Shown piece by piece: positions 8,677 to 17,939 of a stretch of DNA of 64,000 nt. The notes under the pieces were generated by a model. The model did not search any database. It was given only the letters and a program-made list of their open reading frames with translations, and was not told where the DNA came from. The stretch spans positions 496,001 to 560,000 of the forward strand of contig CAZCUX010000001.1 of NCBI GenBank assembly GCA_964502005.1, given 5' to 3'. This DNA is from CAJWOS01 sp964502005. Lineage in GTDB: Bacteria; Myxococcota_A; UBA796; UBA2385. Position 1 is the first letter of the stretch. Every line of letters starts with the position of its first letter. A program made the position numbers and the translations under genes.

Positions 8677-8706
8677 AAACGGGCGGCCCAGATGGACCGC
8701 CCGTTT
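8677..8706 (-). terminator. Intrinsic terminator of the act operon
   Basis: A perfect 10-bp stem (aaacgggcgg / ccgcccgttt) with a 10-base loop lies just after the actF stop when read on the minus strand. It is followed there by a T-rich run (tttt, then cgttt). It closes the alternative complex III operon. Confidence 0.8.
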
Positions 8707-8724
8707 GGGGAGAGCGAAGGTCGC

Positions 8725-10068
8725 TCAGTGGTGGCCGTGGCCCTTCAAGCGGGACGGGACCACGTGGACGTGGTCGGGGTCGGCCTGCATGTAGGGGTCG
8801 GTGAAGGTGAGCGGAGGAACGCTGGTCAGGAAGCTCATCACGACGAAGGTGAACAAGCCCAGGAAGCCAAGCGTCATTCCGACTTCAACGATACCGAGGG
8901 GCAGGGTGTCTTCGCGCCAAACACTCGGCATATTGACGAGGAAGCGCTCCAACCAGATGCCAACCGCCAAGATGCCCGTCACCATGAGGTATGCTGCCGG
9001 GACCTTCTTGAGGCCGCGGGAGGTCAACATCGCGAAGGGAGCGAGGAAGCAGAGCATCAACACGACTTTGGTCAAGGTCGACCAGGGGGCCAGCTCGGTG
9101 CGGATGAGGATCTGCACGGTCTCTTCGGTCATGTTTCCGTACCAAATGGGCAGGTACTGCGCGAAGAGGGTGTAGGCCCAGAACATCGTGAAGCCGAGGG
9201 TGAGCTTGCCGAGGTCGTGGTACATGCTGGGCTTGAAGGCACCTTCGATGCCAAGCGTCTTCCGGAACAGCATCGAGAAGATAGCGAGGTAGACGAAGCC
9301 GCTCCAAATGCAGCTCATAAAGTACCAGGCCGGAAACATGTTCGCGAACCAGTGCGGCATGAGCGACATCGAGATGTCAACGGCCATGACGGTGTAGGTG
9401 ATGGCGTAGGTGATGCCGAGAATCGGAGCCAACCGTGCTTGGGTCTGCTGCGAACGTTCGGCCTCTTCCTTCGCGCCTTTCCAGCCGCCGATGTTGCCGA
9501 GGAATGCGGCAATGCCGGTGGGTTGCCAGCCGTACTTCTCGCTCGCTACGCCCATGTCCGACCGAACGCTGGCCCGGATGAACATAAGGTCGAGGACGAT
9601 AAGCAGACCGATGAGGATGGCGCTGCGTGCGATGAAGGGCAGGGGGAAGTGGCTGTCTGCGGAGCCAAAGAAGTAGGCCCACTTGTGAAGGTGGCCGAAC
9701 TCATGGTGGTCCCAGTGGTACCATTCATAGACGTTGAGCCCGCCCGCAAGCAAGAACACCATCAACAGGAGGTACATCGGAATCATCATGAGACCGAAGG
9801 CCTCACACATCCGCTTGAGCGGACGGCCCCATCGACCCTTGACGATGACAAGGGCGACGGCGAGCATCATGCCGCCCTGGGCGATGCCAGCCCAGTACAT
9901 GTAATTGACGATAAATGCGCCGCCGGTGCGGTTGGCGTCGGTCATAAAACCGAAAGCCGCAGCGGCGATGCCAATCGCCATGAGCGCGAAGCTGGCCATC
10001 TTGATGTTCGATGGCAAACTACGGGGCGCCTTTTCGATATATGCGCCGTAATCGACTGCGTGACCCAT
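8725..10068 (-). CDS. actF: Alternative complex III subunit ActF (NrfD/PsrC-like quinol-binding membrane protein)
   Basis: This 447-residue polytopic protein has about ten hydrophobic helices and is the last gene of a six-gene act operon. ActF is one of two related integral membrane subunits of alternative complex III. That complex oxidises menaquinol and passes electrons to a periplasmic cytochrome c or directly to an oxidase. Recognisable stretches include YMYWAGIAQGGMMLA near the N-terminus and WYHWDHHEFGHLHKWAYFF. The C-terminus is His-rich (DPDHVHVVPSRLKGHGHH). The ATG at 10068 follows GAGGA and lies 20 bases after the actE stop. Assignment rests on operon order and NrfD-like topology. 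Confidence 0.9.
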   Translation of the reverse strand: MGHAVDYGAYIEKAPRSLPSNIKMASFALMAIGIAAAAFGFMTDANRTGGAFIVNYMYWAGIAQGGMMLAVALVIVKGRWGRPLKRMCEAFGLMMIPMYLLLMVFLLAGGLNVYEWYHWDHHEFGHLHKWAYFFGSADSHFPLPFIARSAILIGLLIVLDLMFIRASVRSDMGVASEKYGWQPTGIAAFLGNIGGWKGAKEEAERSQQTQARLAPILGITYAITYTVMAVDISMSLMPHWFANMFPAWYFMSCIWSGFVYLAIFSMLFRKTLGIEGAFKPSMYHDLGKLTLGFTMFWAYTLFAQYLPIWYGNMTEETVQILIRTELAPWSTLTKVVLMLCFLAPFAMLTSRGLKKVPAAYLMVTGILAVGIWLERFLVNMPSVWREDTLPLGIVEVGMTLGFLGLFTFVVMSFLTSVPPLTFTDPYMQADPDHVHVVPSRLKGHGHH

Positions 10069-10088
10069 GAGTGGATTCCTCGTCTTGG

Positions 10089-10634
10089 TCAGTTCGCGCC
10101 GTTGTAGGCGGCACCGTCAAGTGTGCGAATATAGGAGACGATGGACCACCGTTCTTGGTCATCCAGCGCCGAGCCATAGCTACCCATGAGGGCGCCGCCG
10201 TTGCGGATGGTCAAATAGAGGTATCCGTCGGTCCGAATGGGCGTCACTGCGCCTTCGCCGCTCAGACGAGGAGGAGGAACGGGGTATCGCTGGCCTTTGG
10301 ACAGGTCAACCACCGCAGCTCCGCCTTGGCCCTTGAGACCGTGGCAAGTGGCGCAGTAGATGTTGAACAGCTTTTCGCCGTCCGCTGTTGTCGCCGCATT
10401 GACCGGGTAGGGGTTGGTCAATGCCTGGCCTTCGGGGGTGAACCGGTCGGCGTTGGGAGCCCAACGGTTCTGCGACACCGCACCTTCGGGTACGGACATC
10501 ATCTTCCACTCGTAGCCACGGTAGAAGTATGCGTCGACGAGGTCGATGTCCCAGGGGGCCGCAAATGCGGTCGACGAGCAGGCGAGGCCAGCAACCACCG
10601 CCGCAGTGCGCGCCAGTGTACGGAACTCAGCCAT
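10089..10634 (-). CDS. actE: Alternative complex III subunit ActE (monoheme cytochrome c)
   Basis: A 181-residue secreted c-type cytochrome with one heme site (CATCH, then GLKGQGG). The probable axial Met lies in GGALMGSYG and the family's IVSYIRTL helix follows. It is the likely electron exit of the complex. The ATG at 10634 has GGAGG seven bases upstream and overlaps the end of actD by 8 bases; a GTG 36 bases further up lacks that support. The N-terminal segment (RTAAVVAGLACSSTAFAAP) could be cut after STAFA as an ordinary signal peptide. Alternatively Cys may be the lipidated first residue, as ActE is a lipoprotein in known complexes. Confidence 0.9.
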   Translation of the reverse strand: MAEFRTLARTAAVVAGLACSSTAFAAPWDIDLVDAYFYRGYEWKMMSVPEGAVSQNRWAPNADRFTPEGQALTNPYPVNAATTADGEKLFNIYCATCHGLKGQGGAAVVDLSKGQRYPVPPPRLSGEGAVTPIRTDGYLYLTIRNGGALMGSYGSALDDQERWSIVSYIRTLDGAAYNGAN

Positions 10635-11187
10635 TGGACGCCTCCATGCCGGTGACTTCGGCTGCACCATGGGTGTCGAGGATGGAGCGAACCCGCGCTG
10701 CGTCGTTGACAGACAGGCCGTTTACAACGAGACCAAAGACGTCGTCGCTGAAGCGGGGGTCCTGAACTTCGGACTGCAGGTTGTTGGCGGGCAAGCCACA
10801 CATCACCAAAAGACCGAGGAGGGTCGCGAGGCTACCGAAGAGGATGGTGGCTTCGAAGGTGATGACGATGAACGCAGGGATGGAAACCAGGGGCTTGCCG
10901 GCGGGGATAATCATGGGCCAGTTCACGTGGGTCAATGACGCCACGCTAAAGCCCATGCTGCCGCCGAACAGTGCACCGCAAAGGGTAAACCACCGAATCG
11001 GGCTGGGGCGTCCGCCGTATACCTGTTCCTCAATCTCATGCCGCGGAAGCGGAGCCGTGACCACCATGTTGGTGTACCCGGCCTGCTTGAGCGCATCGAT
11101 TGCGTCGACGAGGCAGTCGAGGTGCGGAAACACGCTCTTGATGGCCCCCGGAGTTGGGGGAAGGTACTCGATGACTTGGGTGCTCAT
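10627..11187 (-). CDS. actD: Alternative complex III subunit ActD (DUF3341)
   Basis: The 186-residue protein has a cytoplasmic N-terminal alpha/beta part (HLDCLVDAIDALKQAGY), two membrane helices and a short C-terminal domain (LSVNDAARVRSILDTHGAAEV). These features fit DUF3341/ActD, a small membrane subunit of alternative complex III. Its ATG overlaps the actC stop by four bases (ATGA), indicating translational coupling, and its own stop overlaps actE. No cofactor motif is present, consistent with the family. Confidence 0.9.
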   Translation of the reverse strand: MSTQVIEYLPPTPGAIKSVFPHLDCLVDAIDALKQAGYTNMVVTAPLPRHEIEEQVYGGRPSPIRWFTLCGALFGGSMGFSVASLTHVNWPMIIPAGKPLVSIPAFIVITFEATILFGSLATLLGLLVMCGLPANNLQSEVQDPRFSDDVFGLVVNGLSVNDAARVRSILDTHGAAEVTGMEASNG

Positions 11188-12515
11188 TTGGCCGCCATCT
11201 GGTCAGACTTGAGGGGAGGACGAAGCAGTTCCTTGATTTCGGCGACTGCGACGCTCGGCATGATCTTGACGAACATGACGAACCACATGCCGAACCAACC
11301 GAAGCTGCCGACCATGATTCCAAGCTCAACCCAGGACGGGGCGTAGTAGGTCCACGAGGCGGGGTCGAACTGGTGAGCGAGAGAGCTGGCGATGATGTTG
11401 TAGCGCTCGAACCACATGCCAATGTTGATGACAATGGACACGAGGAAGAGGCCAACAAGGTTCTTGCGCACTGCGGGAATCCACCAAAGAAGGGGGATGA
11501 GGCAGTTGCAAGCGACCATCATGTAGAAGACCCAGCCGTACTCTTCGCCGGTTGCCCGGAAGACGAAGATGCCCCACTCGTACGGATTGTCAGAGTACCA
11601 AGCGATGTAGTGCTCGACGCCGTAGGCGTAGGTGAGGATGGATCCGGTGAGCAAGCACATCTTGGCGAGCTGCTCGAAGTGCCACACGTTGATGTACTTC
11701 TCCCACTTGAAGATGAGGCTCATGGGGAGAAGGAGCGTGATGACCATCGCGCAGCCGGAGAAGATAGCGCCAGCGACGAAATAGGGCGGGAACAGGGTGG
11801 AGTGCCAGCCGGCGGTCTGCGCCATCGCGAAGTCCCAGGACACGACGCTGTGCACGGAGAGCACGAGGGGCGTGGCGAAGGCGGCGAAGAAGCCGTAGGC
11901 AGCCATATAGTGACGCCACTGGCGGTCGGTGCCGCGCCATCCCAACGCCAAGCCGCTGTAGATGTTGCGGATGGTGCCGGTGGTGCGGTCGCGAACGGCG
12001 GCGATGTCAGGGATGAGGCCGATGTAGAAGAAAATCGTTGACACGGTGAAGTAGGTGGACACCGCGAAAACGTCCCACATCAGCGGGCTCTTGAAGTTCT
12101 GCCAAAGCTGGCGCTGGTTGGGGTACGGGAACAACCAGTAGGCGTTCCAGGCCCGACCAACGTGGATGGCGGGGAACAGCGCCGCGCTCATAACCGCGAA
12201 GATGGTCATGGCTTCGGATGCTCGGTAAACGCCCGTACGCCACTTCGACCGGAACAGGAAGAGGATGGCGGAGATGAGCGTACCGGCGTGACCGATACCA
12301 ACCCAGAACACGAAGGTGGTGATGTACACACCCCAGAACACCGGCGGCGCGTAGCCACCGACGCCGAGGCCCTGCGTGAGCTGGAGATACCAGCAATAGC
12401 CACCCCAACCGAGCAGTGCGACGCAGAACCCGAGGAGTGCCAAATAGGCGGCAGACGGCTTGAACAGCGGCTGCAGGATGTCGCGCGTTACCGCGCCATA
12501 CGTGAGGCCCTTCAC
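11184..12515 (-). CDS. actC: Alternative complex III subunit ActC (NrfD/PsrC-like quinol-binding membrane protein)
   Basis: The 443-residue NrfD-type protein has about ten transmembrane helices and is paralogous to ActF in the same operon. ActC provides the menaquinol site next to the iron-sulfur subunit ActB. Stretches typical of ActC include FWVGIGHAGTLISAILFLFR near the second helix, NAYWLFPYPNQRQLW and GMWFERYNIIASSL. The start is GTG at 12515, with GGAG upstream and 9 bases after the actB stop. The stop overlaps actD (ATGA). Confidence 0.92.
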   Translation of the reverse strand: MKGLTYGAVTRDILQPLFKPSAAYLALLGFCVALLGWGGYCWYLQLTQGLGVGGYAPPVFWGVYITTFVFWVGIGHAGTLISAILFLFRSKWRTGVYRASEAMTIFAVMSAALFPAIHVGRAWNAYWLFPYPNQRQLWQNFKSPLMWDVFAVSTYFTVSTIFFYIGLIPDIAAVRDRTTGTIRNIYSGLALGWRGTDRQWRHYMAAYGFFAAFATPLVLSVHSVVSWDFAMAQTAGWHSTLFPPYFVAGAIFSGCAMVITLLLPMSLIFKWEKYINVWHFEQLAKMCLLTGSILTYAYGVEHYIAWYSDNPYEWGIFVFRATGEEYGWVFYMMVACNCLIPLLWWIPAVRKNLVGLFLVSIVINIGMWFERYNIIASSLAHQFDPASWTYYAPSWVELGIMVGSFGWFGMWFVMFVKIMPSVAVAEIKELLRPPLKSDQMAAK

Positions 12516-12524
12516 GGCAGACTC

Positions 12525-15500
12525 CTAGTGCTTGTCGCTGTGTTTGGTGTCATGGCCGGACGCATCGCCGTGGCCGTGGCCTTCGGACTTTGCGCCGTGT
12601 GCGTCGCCATGGCCGCCCTCGTGGGCGTCCTTGCTGGCGCTGCTGTGACCACCGTGGTGGAGCGGCTGAGCGGGAATGAAGTTGATGCGAGCGAGATACC
12701 GAACGCCAGGCTTGGTGTTGAGTTCACCCAGCATGGTGTAAGCACGGGGCTCTTGGAACAGCTTGGAGACGGCGCTGTTGGCGTCGTTTGCATTGCCGAA
12801 GGTGATTGCGTCGGTCGGGCACGCCTGGGCGCACGCCGTCGCCTTCACCAGCTGCTTGTCGGTAGCCGGGGTGTGGCGGTCCTTGTCCCGCGCTGCGTCC
12901 TTGATGGCACGCAAGCGCTGGACGCAGAACGAGCACTTCTCCATCACACCCATTTCCCGCGTCAAAACGTCGGGGTTGAGCATGAGGTTGTAGCTCTCCG
13001 GCCACTTGTAGCTGTGGTAGTTGAACCGGCGCGCGGTGTACGGGCAGTTGTTCGCGCAGTACCGGGTGCCGACGCAGCGGTTGTAGACCATTGCGTTGAG
13101 ACCATCAAGGTTGTGGTAGGTCGCGAGGACCGGGCACACACCTTCGCACGGCGCATGGCTACACTGCTGGCACATGACCGGCTGGAACCGAACATCGGGA
13201 TGCTCGCCTTCGCCTTCCCAATACCGAGACAACCGAATCCAGCCCATGTGGCGGGAGAGCTTGATTTGCTCAGGCCCGACGATGGGGGTGTTGTTTTCGG
13301 CAAAGCAAGCCGTTTCGCAGGCGCCGCAGCCGGTACACCGGTTGAGGTCGATTGCCATCGCAAAGCGGTAGGTGGGATGGGCCGGCTCGGGGAACATATC
13401 GAGCGTGCCCGCGTCGATTGCGCGCTGGTCGACTGGCGGATGGTGCATCGACACGATGCTCGACGGACCGTGACCCTTGGTCAGGTCTTCGTGGCTGACG
13501 ACGTAGTTGACGCCGCGGCCATCGGTGTCGATGTTGCCGATGTACTGATGCATCTTGGTCTTGGTGCCCGCTTTGGACACCTTGGCCTTCGATGACGTGT
13601 AGGTGAACGCGCCTGCGCTATCGGCACCGTTGGCGACGAGCGCCATCGGGTTGGAGCCGAAACCAGCGTAGCGACCGCCCGCTTTGTGCCCGTTGCCGAG
13701 GACGACCGCCACGCAGTCCTTGCGGATGCTGGGCGAACCGAACCAAGCGCAGGTGATGCTGCCCTTGTCGGTTGTCACGGTGACTTCGTCATCCTTGCGG
13801 AGCCCCATCGAGGCCGCGACCTCGGGGTTGATTTCCGCCCAGGTGCCCCAGGTATAGGAGCTGAGGGGCTCGGGGACTTCCTGTGCCCACGGCTTGTTGG
13901 CGTGCCGCCCGTCACCGATGAAGGGGTGGGGGAAGAGCAACAGTGCCATGTCGCCGCTGCCGCTTGGAGCGGTTGCTTGTACGGCGGGAGCCGCAGCGAG
14001 GACGACGGACGCGCCGGTGCCCGACCGATGGCCAAACCAGCCACCCTTCTGCAACGATGCGCTCCAGAAGGACTCAAAAGAGCCGGGCTTGCCAGCCTTT
14101 TGGTCCCACACCACAGCCTTCCACCAGCCCTGGAGCCAGGTGCGGAAGTCTGCGGCGTCGAGGCCGGGCTTGGGCGTCGGCGGCACGAGTGCTTCCACCA
14201 CTTCGCCCTCGACCGCTTCTGCCGCAGGCGCTGCTTCGGTGGCTTCGGTGGCTTCCACAACCGGCGCGGCAGGCCTCAAGCCCATCTGCGCCGCGAGGGC
14301 CAACAGCACGTCGCCCATATTGCGGGTGTCGTGGAGGGTGCCCATGGTGGCTTGCTGGAGGGTGTGAACGTCCGCCTGCGCTTCGGCGTCGCCCCAGGTT
14401 TCCACGGTGGTGCCGGGGGGCAGCACGATGGCGTTACCGGAGATGGAGTCCGAAGGTTCGTTGGCGAAGGCGACAACCTGGGCAGCGGCCAGCGCAGCGC
14501 CGGCGTTGACGTCGGCAGGCATCGTAAAGGCGGGGTCTGCTCCGTCGAGGAACAGGACGCCAATCTTGCCGGCAGCCGCGTCTTGAAGGAGCTGCACGAC
14601 TTCGGCGTGGCTCGCCAAGCCAGCAACGTTTTCGATGCCGAACTTGACCGAGCGACCGATGTTGCCAGCAACTTCGTTCAACAGCAGGGTTGCAATCGCG
14701 AGGTTGGTGGGGTCTGCGGCAGTGTGAACACCACCGGGGAGCACCACGCTCGGGTGCTCGGCCAACCAGCCGGCCACTTCTTCCAGGCGCTCTGCGGAGA
14801 TGCCGGACTCGGAAGCGGCTTTTGCTGCGTCGCCACCGGAAACCAAGCCGGCTGCGGGGCCGCTGTAGCCCTTCTTGCTCGCGACAAGCTTGGCGAGCGC
14901 CATCGCAACGAGCGCTTCGGTACCGGGCGCTGCTTGCAGGTGCAGGTCGGCCATGGCGCTGGTGTTGCCAGCGCGTGCCTCAACACACACCGTGCGTGCG
15001 ACGAAGCCGCCCTTCGAGGGGTCGCGGCCGTCCGCCCAGCCGAGCTGGGTGCGCATGTCGCCCCATCCCGACAAGAACTCAGCACCGAAGCTGAGAACGA
15101 CCTGTGCGGCGTCGAGCTCGTAGGTGGGGATGCCGTCAATGCCGAACACCGCTTGGGTGGCCGCCTTCAACGAATCTTTTCCACCGATGGTGTCTTGGAA
15201 CAGGACCTTGCCACCCAAGGCGCCCATGAAGGCGTGGATGAGGTCGCCGGTTGCGCCGGTGCGAGGTTGGCCGAGCCAAGCGGCGGTTTTTCCACCACCG
15301 AGAGCGGCCTTGACCTTGCCGAGCGCATCGTCCCAAGACGCGGTTTGTCCGGCCACCTGGGGGGCCTTGAACCGGTCTGGGCTGTAGGTGGCCAACAAGC
15401 CTTGCTGGCCCATCGCGCACAACCGGCCCTTGCTGACCGGATGCTCGGGATTGCCCTCAAGCTTGATGACGCGACCTTCACGGTTGCGCGCAACGACACC

Positions 15501-15686
15501 GCACGAGGCGGAGCATTCGTTGCATTGCGTGGCGAAGAACGTGGGTGTACCCGGGACAATCTGCTCCGGCTGCACCGCGTAAGGGAGGACGTTCTCCTTC
15601 GGGACGCGTGGGTCACAGGCGACGGCACCGGCCGCCGCAGTCACACCAGCCGCCTTGAAGAAGTCACGCCGGTTGAGAATCTGCAT
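12525..15686 (-). CDS. actB: Alternative complex III subunit ActB (molybdopterin-oxidoreductase-like domain fused to a four-cluster ferredoxin domain)
   Basis: This 1053-residue subunit begins with a twin-arginine signal (NRRDFFKAAG) ending in AVACDP, so it may be Tat-exported and possibly lipidated at that Cys. The N-terminal ~700 residues resemble molybdopterin oxidoreductases, with a CNECSASCGV site near residue 55 and a Cys about 40 residues later. In characterised complexes this part lacks the molybdenum cofactor. The C-terminal ferredoxin domain holds four Cys groups: CTGCGACETAC, CQQCSHAPCEGVCP, CVGTRYCANNCP and CSFC...CAQACP, carrying electrons from quinol to the hemes. The final ~45 residues are an unusual His/Gly/Ser/Lys/Asp tail. 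The ATG at 15686 follows GGAG. Gene order ABCDEF is complete. Confidence 0.93.
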   Translation of the reverse strand: MQILNRRDFFKAAGVTAAAGAVACDPRVPKENVLPYAVQPEQIVPGTPTFFATQCNECSASCGVVARNREGRVIKLEGNPEHPVSKGRLCAMGQQGLLATYSPDRFKAPQVAGQTASWDDALGKVKAALGGGKTAAWLGQPRTGATGDLIHAFMGALGGKVLFQDTIGGKDSLKAATQAVFGIDGIPTYELDAAQVVLSFGAEFLSGWGDMRTQLGWADGRDPSKGGFVARTVCVEARAGNTSAMADLHLQAAPGTEALVAMALAKLVASKKGYSGPAAGLVSGGDAAKAASESGISAERLEEVAGWLAEHPSVVLPGGVHTAADPTNLAIATLLLNEVAGNIGRSVKFGIENVAGLASHAEVVQLLQDAAAGKIGVLFLDGADPAFTMPADVNAGAALAAAQVVAFANEPSDSISGNAIVLPPGTTVETWGDAEAQADVHTLQQATMGTLHDTRNMGDVLLALAAQMGLRPAAPVVEATEATEAAPAAEAVEGEVVEALVPPTPKPGLDAADFRTWLQGWWKAVVWDQKAGKPGSFESFWSASLQKGGWFGHRSGTGASVVLAAAPAVQATAPSGSGDMALLLFPHPFIGDGRHANKPWAQEVPEPLSSYTWGTWAEINPEVAASMGLRKDDEVTVTTDKGSITCAWFGSPSIRKDCVAVVLGNGHKAGGRYAGFGSNPMALVANGADSAGAFTYTSSKAKVSKAGTKTKMHQYIGNIDTDGRGVNYVVSHEDLTKGHGPSSIVSMHHPPVDQRAIDAGTLDMFPEPAHPTYRFAMAIDLNRCTGCGACETACFAENNTPIVGPEQIKLSRHMGWIRLSRYWEGEGEHPDVRFQPVMCQQCSHAPCEGVCPVLATYHNLDGLNAMVYNRCVGTRYCANNCPYTARRFNYHSYKWPESYNLMLNPDVLTREMGVMEKCSFCVQRLRAIKDAARDKDRHTPATDKQLVKATACAQACPTDAITFGNANDANSAVSKLFQEPRAYTMLGELNTKPGVRYLARINFIPAQPLHHGGHSSASKDAHEGGHGDAHGAKSEGHGHGDASGHDTKHSDKH

Positions 15687-15704
15687 GTCAGGCTCCGACC
15701 GGAA

Positions 15705-16418
15705 TCACTTGTGGCAGGTCCAGCAGTCTTTCATCTCTGCTCGACGAAGCTCGGCTTGTGCGCCGTAGTTTTCGTCGACCTTCGGATGAGACTCGTGGCA
15801 GTTGAGGCACCAACCCATGGTCAGCTCGCTGACCCGGTAGGCCACGGTCATGTCGTCTTGGACTTGGCCGTGGCACTCCTGGCAGGCAACTCCGCCCCGA
15901 ACGTGCCGCTTGTGGGAAAAATAAACAAAGTCGGGGAGGTCGTGGACCTTGACCCAAGGAATCGGCTCACCGCTGGCGGCGTATTCCTTCAACTTTGTGA
16001 GGTCAGCCACGGCCTGCTCGGAGCGGCCATCGACGGGGACGAGACCGTCTTTGTGGCAGTTCATACATGTCGCCGTCGGGGGAACCCCGGCGTGGATGGA
16101 ACGGCGAGCATTGAAGTGACAATACTCACACTGGATTTCCAGCTTGCCGGCGTGCAGCTTGTGGCTGTACTGAATCGGCTGTTCCAACACACCTTCAGAA
16201 CCCACGGCACCATACGCCACCCGCTCTTCGTCCCAGCTGCGCTCGGGGTCCGAGAGCAACGGTACGGGGGGAGGGAGGAGATAGTGAACGCCCTGGGGGA
16301 AGAGCGCGCCGTCCCCCGTGTCGTCTTGCGCGTGGACGGTTCCTGCGACGGCCGCGATCGCCACTCCGGCGGCGATCACCGGCGCAGCGAACAGAATCGC
16401 GCCCTTCCATTGAGCCAT
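15705..16418 (-). CDS. actA: Alternative complex III subunit ActA (pentaheme cytochrome c)
   Basis: The protein of about 237 residues has one N-terminal membrane anchor or signal segment and five CxxCH heme sites (CEYCH, CMNCH, CQECH, CLNCH, CWTCH). Extra His residues (YSHKLHAG, FSHKRHVRGG) could serve as axial ligands. This is the ActA signature. It faces the periplasm and links the ActB clusters to ActE. I chose the ATG at 16418, preceded by GGAAGG; an ATG four codons earlier has a weaker site. It is the first gene of the operon, so the operon promoter should lie in 16419-16712. I saw only poor -35/-10 matches there. Confidence 0.93.
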   Translation of the reverse strand: MAQWKGAILFAAPVIAAGVAIAAVAGTVHAQDDTGDGALFPQGVHYLLPPPVPLLSDPERSWDEERVAYGAVGSEGVLEQPIQYSHKLHAGKLEIQCEYCHFNARRSIHAGVPPTATCMNCHKDGLVPVDGRSEQAVADLTKLKEYAASGEPIPWVKVHDLPDFVYFSHKRHVRGGVACQECHGQVQDDMTVAYRVSELTMGWCLNCHESHPKVDENYGAQAELRRAEMKDCWTCHK

Positions 16419-16712
16419 GACGCCTTCCATCAGGGCCTTTCATGCGCCCTGTCGAGTTGAGGAGCCGTTCTAATGCCTCACTTCGGGGGTCACAACCGGC
16501 GCTGTCTCAAATCGTCACGAAAATGCGTGCTGGCCTGTTTTGTCTGTTGGTGTGTGAACACCGATATTTCCGCCTACGCGCGCCGGTTGTGGCGCGCGGG
16601 TGGAATGGGGTTTCGCGGTGCTTTCGACTTCGAGAACGCCGCTTTGACCCACGTTGTTCACCAATCCGTCACTTCGATGCAGAAATCCAGAAGAACCCAC
16701 GATTTGTTCACG

Positions 16713-17777
16713 TCATTCCCCAAATGGATCGACCTCAATCGTGCCAACTTCGTGTTCACCTGCAACTTGAATGAATTCAACATCCGCATCCGAAGCGAGC
16801 GTGACCCATCCGACATCGACAGTGGTCGCGAATTGGATCGCTGCGGTCTCTACCAACGACGAATTGGTCATCTGGGTGCTGACAAACATCGGGCTGCCTT
16901 CACCTAACTCGACTGCATAACTCCGTAGGTATTCACCCTGGCTTTCGGTACCGGGAACCGTGACGCCGAGGTCAAAGCTCCGGATGACAGGGAAGCCGGG
17001 CGAAGTGGACGCGAGAGAAATGCCCAGGTCTGCGCTCTCTAGGGGCGGTTGCTCCGAATAGACGCCGTGCGCGTAGTCGATGGACCCACTGCCGCTCGTG
17101 GTTTCGAGGGTTCCAACGTACCCAATAACCATATAGTGGATGGTGACTTCGGTTTGGGCGAACGGAATCGCCGCGTTCATGTCGGAGCGGTCGAGGGGGT
17201 CCTCGGGGCCTGCCGGACCCCAACGAACCACTCCCGCGAGGGTCAGCGTCGCTGTATCGCCGGAGACGGTCGGCTCGCCGACCGAGAAGCCGAAGCCATT
17301 GGAACAGTAGCCCAAAGCGGGGTCGTATTCAGGGTAGTCGGCTGTTTGCGGCGCATCGGTCAAGATGCTGAAGCCCGAGAATGCTGCCGTGACGTTCTCC
17401 GCGTCGCCCAAGCCAGGAACGTCGAGGGAAACCGTCTGCAGAATTTCTCCGTTTGGACCGGTAAGCACCGTCACTTCACCGTGTCCAACAACAAATCCGT
17501 CGGCGGTGACGTGGCTCGAACGAAGCACATAGGTCGCACGTTCCGGGTTGTCGTCACCTGTGGACCAATCGCCGCCAATCATGCCTGTTGTGAAGGTTCC
17601 GTCTTCGTGAAGTGCCACTTTGGCCATCGAAAGGCGGTGGGACAGCGCCTTCCAGGTGTGGTTCCATCCAGCGAAGACATGTCCTTCGCCCGGAGGCGTG
17701 GACGAGCCGGAGTCATTTTTTCCAGAACAACCCACGGTTAGCATCCATGAGGCCAGCAAGAAGGCAATCGGGCGCAT
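16713..17777 (-). CDS. Predicted secreted lipoprotein of unknown function
   Basis: I do not recognise this 354-residue protein. The N-terminus is a lipoprotein signal (RPIAFLLASWMLTVGCSG; lipid-linked Cys expected), followed by a Ser/Gly/Asp spacer. The rest is rich in beta-strand-like alternations with many Thr, Ser, Gly and Asp, and few charged helices, suggesting an extracellular or periplasmic beta-sandwich. Two Cys are present: the lipid Cys and one at GYCSNG. The ATG at 17777 has GAGG about 10 bases upstream; an ATG three codons earlier would sit almost on that site. It is isolated and divergent from the next lipoprotein gene. Confidence 0.65.
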   Translation of the reverse strand: MRPIAFLLASWMLTVGCSGKNDSGSSTPPGEGHVFAGWNHTWKALSHRLSMAKVALHEDGTFTTGMIGGDWSTGDDNPERATYVLRSSHVTADGFVVGHGEVTVLTGPNGEILQTVSLDVPGLGDAENVTAAFSGFSILTDAPQTADYPEYDPALGYCSNGFGFSVGEPTVSGDTATLTLAGVVRWGPAGPEDPLDRSDMNAAIPFAQTEVTIHYMVIGYVGTLETTSGSGSIDYAHGVYSEQPPLESADLGISLASTSPGFPVIRSFDLGVTVPGTESQGEYLRSYAVELGEGSPMFVSTQMTNSSLVETAAIQFATTVDVGWVTLASDADVEFIQVAGEHEVGTIEVDPFGE

Positions 17778-17939
17778 AAGGAACATTCCTCGTTTGGAGA
17801 AAGGGTGTCTGAACCAATACCGACGGCATCGTACAACGGTTGGAGGTGGCTTGCGGCCGAATCGCTTGGTTCACAGCACAGCGAGGGTTGATTAGCCGGT
17901 TTTTGCACCGTTCGTTGTTCGGTGTGTTTGGAGGAATCT

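Noticed and set aside
8692..10107. 471-residue plus-strand open frame across actF
   Set aside because: Antisense shadow of actF with low-complexity His/Glu/Gly composition and no domain.
13686..16460. 924-residue open frame on the plus strand across actB and actA
   Set aside because: Antisense shadow of well-supported act genes in GC-rich DNA; no ribosome site or family resemblance.
16473..16907. 144-residue plus-strand frame near the act operon start
   Set aside because: Overlaps the lipoprotein gene end and the operon promoter region; no start signal.
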